The translations under genes and the position numbers were made by a program. 37,560 bases of DNA. Source: an uncultured Sphingomonas sp. (GTDB lineage: Bacteria; Pseudomonadota; Alphaproteobacteria; Sphingomonadales; Sphingomonadaceae). Numbering within the stretch: the first letter of the stretch is position 1; every line of letters starts with the position of its first letter. The DNA lies in assembly GCA_946482655.1 (NCBI GenBank), contig CAMLSA010000022.1:1-37560 (forward strand), written 5' to 3'. The notes beneath the pieces were generated by a model. That model saw only the letters and a program-made list of their open reading frames with translations. It ran no database searches and had not been told where the DNA came from. Below, piece after piece: positions 33,832 through 37,560 of this stretch.

Positions 33832-33957
33832 AATAGCCCTCTGTCACCAAAGTGCAGAAATAATCATTTCGTCTAATAAACCGCACGCCGTAACGACGAC
33901 GTCCATCTATGGTTCCGTGCACATTCTTCGTTTCAACCCTTTTGCTACACAGCCGAT

Positions 33958-33972
33958 CGCTACGACGTAGCG
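33958..33972. promoter_or_regulatory. Perfect inverted repeat in the divergent OPX / GH16-RTX intergenic region
   Basis: CGCTAC-GAC-GTAGCG, 6-bp arms around a 3-bp spacer, 55 bp upstream of the GH16-RTX start. The surrounding 33830-34000 is much less GC-rich than the genes, as expected for promoters. A candidate operator; the binding protein is unknown. Confidence 0.35.
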
Positions 33973-34007
33973 GTTAATCCATGTTTCCTTCACTCCGATC
34001 CCGCTTC

Positions 34008-34025
34008 AACGCCGGGGGGCGTTTT
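34008..34025 (+). promoter_or_regulatory. Hairpin covering the ribosome binding site of the GH16-RTX gene
   Basis: AACGCC-GGGG-GGCGTT followed by TT, directly before the GTG start at 34027. The only purine-rich ribosome-binding-like sequence (GGGGGG) lies inside the loop and right arm. A folded leader would hide it, suggesting translational control. A terminator-like attenuator is the other reading, because of the short T-run. Confidence 0.4.
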
Positions 34026-34026
34026 A

Positions 34027-36741
34027 GTGTCCTTAACCGCTCATAAACTTTTTCCGGTGAAATTCCGGAATGTCTTACTGCTCGGGATGAGCGTTATGGG
34101 GTGGGGTTTACTAGTGGCTTACTTGACCTTTTCAAATGTCGCGTTCGCGACACCTCTAGCTGTGAACAATTGGTTTACCACTAAGCCGGCGGTTGGTGGC
34201 ACCCTAACTGGAACGACAAAGAACGATTCGATGCCTGATACTATCGGCGGCGCAACGCTGGCAGGTGGGCTGGGTGACGATCACTACATGATCGCGGATT
34301 CCCGCACCAAGATCGTCGAATATGCCAATTCAGGAACTGACTCCGTTACGGCATATACCAATTTCAAACTCTCCTCCAACATCGAGATCCTGAATATTCA
34401 GGGCGATATGGTGACCGGAGTGGCCGCCGATACGGGATCGATGCTGTCGGCGTTCGGATCGCGCGACGTTCTTGTCAGCGGCAAGGGCAGCGATATCCTC
34501 ATCGATCGCTCAACGGACAAGCAGAACCTGTTCCAGTTCGATGTCTCATCGGGCAAGGACGCGGTTTATGGCTTCACCGCCACCGGCGTTAACCATGATC
34601 TGATCCGGCTCAACACGCCGCAGTTCACCAGCTTTGACGCGCTCAAGGGCGCGATGACCCAGGTCGGCACCGATGTCCGGATCGATCTGACCTCGGCCGA
34701 CGCGATCGTGCTGAGGAACGTCAAGCTGGCCGACCTGACCAGCGACGATTTCCTGCTGCCGTTCGCGCCCGACAAGCTGAAGCTAACCTTCAGCGACGAG
34801 TTCGATGGCCTGTCGCTTTACAAGACCGGCGGCACCTGGAGCACGGCCTTCCGCTATGGGCCGAGCGACGGCTATGGCTCGCTCGCCGCGCGGACCTTGT
34901 CGGGCAATGGCGAACTGCAGGTCTATACCGACGCGGCCTATGCCGGCGACCCGTCCAAGTCGACGACCTCACTCGGCCTCGACCCCTTCTCGACTAACAA
35001 TGGCGTCCTTTCGATCACTGCTGAGAAGCTGACCGATGCCGAAAGTGCCAAGCTATGGGGCTATGACTATAGCTCAGGCCTGCTGACGACCGAAAAGACC
35101 TTTGCCCAGACCTACGGTTATTTCGAGATCAAGGCCGAGCTCCCGCAGATCAAGGGCATGTTCCCGGCCTTTTGGCTGATGCCGACCGCGAAGGTGTGGC
35201 CGCCGGAAATCGACATCATGGAGAATGTCGGCGAGAACTACGCCTCGGGCGGTTCGATCGATACCAACGGCCGCGACGCCTTCCGCACCTACTTCCCCGA
35301 CGGCCAGACTGGCATGCACACCTATGGGCTGCTGTGGACCGCCGAGACGATCACCTGGTATATCGACGGCAACGCGGTCGGCTCGGTCCCGACCCCGGCT
35401 TCGATGCATCAGCCGATGTATATGCTCGTCAACCTGGCGGTGGGCGGCGACTGGGCCGGTTCGCCCAGCGCGAGCTTCAGCTCGGCGACGATGAAGGTCG
35501 ACTATGTCCATGTCTACAGCCTCGAAGAGGTGGCGACGGGCGCGGTCTCGGCCGCCGTGTCCACAGCGATGGATGGAGACGACACGGCCCTGAGCCTGAC
35601 CGGCACTGCGGCGATCAACGGCACCGGCAACGCCCTCGACAATGCCATCACCGGCAACACGGCGGCCAACAAACTCGACGGCGGCGCCGGCAACGACACG
35701 CTGCGCGGCGGAGCCGGCGATGATGTGCTGATCGGCGGGGCGGGCAACGACCTGCTCGACGGCGGCACGGGCGGCGACAGCATGACCGGCGGAGCGGGCA
35801 ACGACAGCTATCTGGTGGACAACGTCGCCGACAAGGTGATCGAGCTTTCGGCCGAGGGCACCGATACGGTCTCGACCTCGATCGACCTGACGCTCGGCTC
35901 CAATGTAGAGAATGCGGTCCTGCTCGGCGGCGCGGCGCGCGTGACCGGCAACTGGCTCGCCAACGCGATCACCGGCAACAACGCCGGTAATCAGCTTTAT
36001 GGCGAGTCGGGCAACGACACGCTGACTGGCGGCACGGGAAGCGATCAGCTGTGGGGAGGATCGGGCTATGACAGCCTGGTGGGCGGCGCTGGTGCCGACA
36101 TCCTGCGCGGCGAGACGGGCACCGACACGCTGGTCGGCGGTGCCGGCGACGATGTCTATCATGTCGAAACCCGTGCCGACGTCATCGTCGAGGCGGCTGC
36201 TGGCGGCTATGACAGCGTGGTCAGCTCGACCGCTTTCCAGCTCGGCGCGGAGGTGGAGGCGCTGACCCTGACCGGCACCGGCGATCTCTGGGGCAAGGGC
36301 AATGAAAGCGCCAATGTCCTGAACGGCAACGTGGGCTCCAATGCGCTGAGCGGCTTCGGCGGCGCGGACCGGCTGGTCGGCAATGACGGCAACGATATCC
36401 TCAACGGTGGCCTCGGCAACGACACGCTGCTCGGCGGCAACGGAATCGACCGGATCGAAGGTGGAGCGGGCGACGATCTGCTGACCGGCGGCGCCGGAGT
36501 GGACACGTTCCATTTCGGCTGGTCCTTCGGCGATGACCACATCACCGACTTCGGCGCTAACAACGAGAAGGACGTCATCAACCTGTCGACCTGGCTTTCG
36601 CGCGGTATCGATCCCTTGGTCAGCCAGACGAGCGTCGGTGCCCAGATCAGCCTCAGCGGCGGCTACAGCATCGTACTCGACGGCGTCCAAGCCTCCCATC
36701 TGGTCGAGACCAGCACGGGCTATGTGTATGACGGCCTCTGA
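34027..36741 (+). CDS. GH16 glycoside hydrolase with C-terminal RTX repeats (ExsH-like)
   Basis: 904 aa from GTG 34027. Order: an N-terminal hydrophobic segment (VLLLGMSVMGWGLLVAYLTF, ending near NVAFATPLA, signal-peptide-like); an RTX-related module at about 55-245 shared with the 15960 gene; a GH16 domain at about 250-500 with intact EIDIME (E394, D396, E399); then from about 535 to the end several blocks of GGxGxDxLx nonapeptides (GGAGNDTLRGGAGDDVLIGG; NDGNDILNGGLGNDTLLGGN). The protein ends in a non-repeat TGYVYDGL tail, as type I secretion substrates do. The family cleaves beta-glucan-type EPS, and Ca2+ would fold the repeats outside the cell. A type I signal plus an N-terminal signal-like segment is an odd combination. 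No type I transporter gene is in the window. Confidence 0.92.
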   Translation: MSLTAHKLFPVKFRNVLLLGMSVMGWGLLVAYLTFSNVAFATPLAVNNWFTTKPAVGGTLTGTTKNDSMPDTIGGATLAGGLGDDHYMIADSRTKIVEYANSGTDSVTAYTNFKLSSNIEILNIQGDMVTGVAADTGSMLSAFGSRDVLVSGKGSDILIDRSTDKQNLFQFDVSSGKDAVYGFTATGVNHDLIRLNTPQFTSFDALKGAMTQVGTDVRIDLTSADAIVLRNVKLADLTSDDFLLPFAPDKLKLTFSDEFDGLSLYKTGGTWSTAFRYGPSDGYGSLAARTLSGNGELQVYTDAAYAGDPSKSTTSLGLDPFSTNNGVLSITAEKLTDAESAKLWGYDYSSGLLTTEKTFAQTYGYFEIKAELPQIKGMFPAFWLMPTAKVWPPEIDIMENVGENYASGGSIDTNGRDAFRTYFPDGQTGMHTYGLLWTAETITWYIDGNAVGSVPTPASMHQPMYMLVNLAVGGDWAGSPSASFSSATMKVDYVHVYSLEEVATGAVSAAVSTAMDGDDTALSLTGTAAINGTGNALDNAITGNTAANKLDGGAGNDTLRGGAGDDVLIGGAGNDLLDGGTGGDSMTGGAGNDSYLVDNVADKVIELSAEGTDTVSTSIDLTLGSNVENAVLLGGAARVTGNWLANAITGNNAGNQLYGESGNDTLTGGTGSDQLWGGSGYDSLVGGAGADILRGETGTDTLVGGAGDDVYHVETRADVIVEAAAGGYDSVVSSTAFQLGAEVEALTLTGTGDLWGKGNESANVLNGNVGSNALSGFGGADRLVGNDGNDILNGGLGNDTLLGGNGIDRIEGGAGDDLLTGGAGVDTFHFGWSFGDDHITDFGANNEKDVINLSTWLSRGIDPLVSQTSVGAQISLSGGYSIVLDGVQASHLVETSTGYVYDGL
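35680..36500 (+). repeat. RTX (Ca2+-binding nonapeptide) coding repeats in three blocks
   Basis: Protein-level repeats GGxGxDxLx at about 35680-35815, 36000-36150 and 36360-36500. They are separated by two related spacer units that each contain a VxExxxxGxDxVxSS...LxxxVExxxLxG pattern (about 35815-35950 and 36160-36290), which also matches the N-terminal module near 34300-34410. The DNA repeats are diverged, so the duplication is old. Confidence 0.85.
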
Positions 36742-37004
36742 TCTTCGGTAGATCGGAAACGCTGACGGGGCGTCGCGGTTCAGGCCGTGCCAAAACACAC
36801 AGAGCCAGCCGCCGCGGCCGGCACTGCGACGCGCACGTCATGCCGCTGGCGTCAATCGTTCGGGCCGAAGGCATTCATCGCGTGGAGCATGTTGAGGCCG
36901 GAATCGGGAGCGCCGCTTCCGCCTTTACCGCTTCGAGGCCCCGCCTAAGGAACCTGCCGCCGCCGTACACTCGCTTGATCGTGCCGGAAGGACCAAACCG
37001 CGCT
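36742..37004. other. Intergenic region with a possible gene remnant
   Basis: 263 bp between the convergent GH16-RTX and GST genes. On the minus strand, about 36940 to 36857 reads GGSGAPDSGLNMLHAMNAFG then PND and a stop. This looks like a natural protein end, but an in-frame TAG lies just upstream. It may be the remnant of a lost gene or chance. No terminator with a T-run was seen. Confidence 0.3.
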
Positions 37005-37560
37005 TCAGTTTGATCTTGCCTCTTCTCTCTTTCGTTCCGCCGCCTCGAAATGACCGATCTGATCAGCTTGAGCCTTCTTGAATGCAGTCCGATCGGTCAC
37101 GCGAGCGACATAAGCCTCGGTCGCCGGCCGGTCGCCGAAAGCGCGCACGTCCGGAACGCGCAAAACGTCCGCCATCAACAGGTCTGCGACGGTGAAGCGC
37201 CCGGCGGCGAGCCATTCTTGCTCGCTCACAACTCTTTCCAGATGGTCGAGACGCTGGCCCATCCACCTGGTAAGACCGTTGTTCTCATCACCGCACAGCT
37301 TCAGGAACCACCATGGTACGGTGACCATTTCGATCGAGTTGAGCGCGGCGATCGTCCATTGCAATGTTTCCGCCTTTCCCACCGGATCGCGCGGCATCAG
37401 CTTTTCGCTTTTCCGGGCAAGGTGCAGCAGTCCGGCGCCGCTTTCGAATATTTCCACCCCGTGGTCCTTCAGGAACGGGATTTGGCCAAATGGCTGATCC
37501 GCCAGATGATTGGTTTCGCGGCCGTCGAATGGGACCATACGCACGGCGTAGCTGAGACCA
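37005..37560 (-). CDS. Glutathione S-transferase family protein, 5' end beyond the window
   Basis: At least 185 aa. The frame stays open through the window edge (LSYAVRMVPFDGRETNHLAD), so the N-terminus with the glutathione-activating residue is missing and no start is claimed. The thioredoxin-like domain contains FGQIPFLKDHGVEIFESGAG (cis-Pro in QIPF and ES for glutathione binding). The helical C-terminal domain includes EWLAAGRFTVADLLMADVL, the conserved N-capping GST motif (FTVADLLMADVL). It is probably a detoxification or stress enzyme unrelated to EPS, and marks the edge of the locus. Confidence 0.9.
   Translation of the reverse strand, partial: GLSYAVRMVPFDGRETNHLADQPFGQIPFLKDHGVEIFESGAGLLHLARKSEKLMPRDPVGKAETLQWTIAALNSIEMVTVPWWFLKLCGDENNGLTRWMGQRLDHLERVVSEQEWLAAGRFTVADLLMADVLRVPDVRAFGDRPATEAYVARVTDRTAFKKAQADQIGHFEAAERKREEARSN

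Noticed and set aside
35680..36500. Regularly spaced repeats that might suggest a CRISPR-like array
   Set aside because: The repeats are in frame, encode GGxGxDxLx units, vary in DNA sequence and have no unique spacers.
35074..36798. 574-aa open frame on the minus strand
   Set aside because: Antisense to the RTX repeats; its apparent repeats (VAARAAVE-like) only mirror the nonapeptide coding repeats.

Overview
This 37.6 kb GC-rich window looks like the exopolysaccharide (EPS) locus of an alphaproteobacterium, most likely a sphingomonad. The hints are the short OPX exporters with separate outer-membrane beta-barrels, ExsH-like GH16 proteins carrying RTX-type modules, and an EF-G-like paralogue. 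That taxonomic call is inferred from gene style and was not tested by a search. Nearly all of the window is coding, mostly in tightly coupled operons (many 4-11 bp overlaps). I see no tRNA, rRNA, insertion sequence, prophage or CRISPR.

Layout. (1) 240-2270, plus strand: an EF-G-like GTPase, unrelated to the EPS genes. (2) 2316-9046, minus strand operon A1, in transcription order: GT4 glycosyltransferase, kinase-less Wzz/GumC chain-length protein, Wzy-like polymerase, AT3-SGNH acyltransferase, membrane-anchored beta-helix protein. (3) 9260-15141, plus strand operon A2, divergent from A1: OPX lipoprotein, Wzx-like flippase, UDP-glucose dehydrogenase, outer-membrane beta-barrel, GT2. (4) 15192-18592: a small minus-strand membrane protein, a spacer of about 530 bp, then a membrane-anchored GH16 protein coupled to a glycosyltransferase-like protein. 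(5) 18555-24721: an unusual five-gene module made of a tandem (two-domain) nucleotidyltransferase and a class II aldolase on minus, and a GDPD-like protein, a membrane-protein/uridine-kinase fusion and a HAD phosphatase on plus. (6) 24703-33813, minus strand operon B, in transcription order: OPX, beta-barrel, Wzc-type tyrosine autokinase, (355 bp gap), ExoY-like priming transferase, ExoA-like GT2, Wzy, Wzx. (7) 34027-36741, plus: a large GH16-RTX protein. (8) 37005-37560, minus: a GST cut by the window edge.

The window therefore holds two nearly complete Wzx/Wzy-type export sets (A and B). Each has its own flippase, polymerase, chain-length protein, short OPX and beta-barrel. There is only one visible priming transferase (B), one tyrosine autokinase (B) and one UDP-glucose dehydrogenase (A). 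Either two polymers share these parts, or missing parts lie elsewhere in the genome. The two GH16 proteins are paralogues and probably trim or process the polymer(s): one is held at the membrane, the other carries a C-terminal RTX tail typical of type I secretion.

The best candidate for undescribed biology is the 18.6-24.7 kb module. Its gene content (two fused nucleotidyltransferase domains, aldolase, GDPD-like, P-loop kinase fused to a polytopic membrane domain, HAD phosphatase) suggests synthesis and attachment of a nucleotide-activated phosphorylated small substituent to the polymer. That function is an inference from families and gene neighbourhood only.
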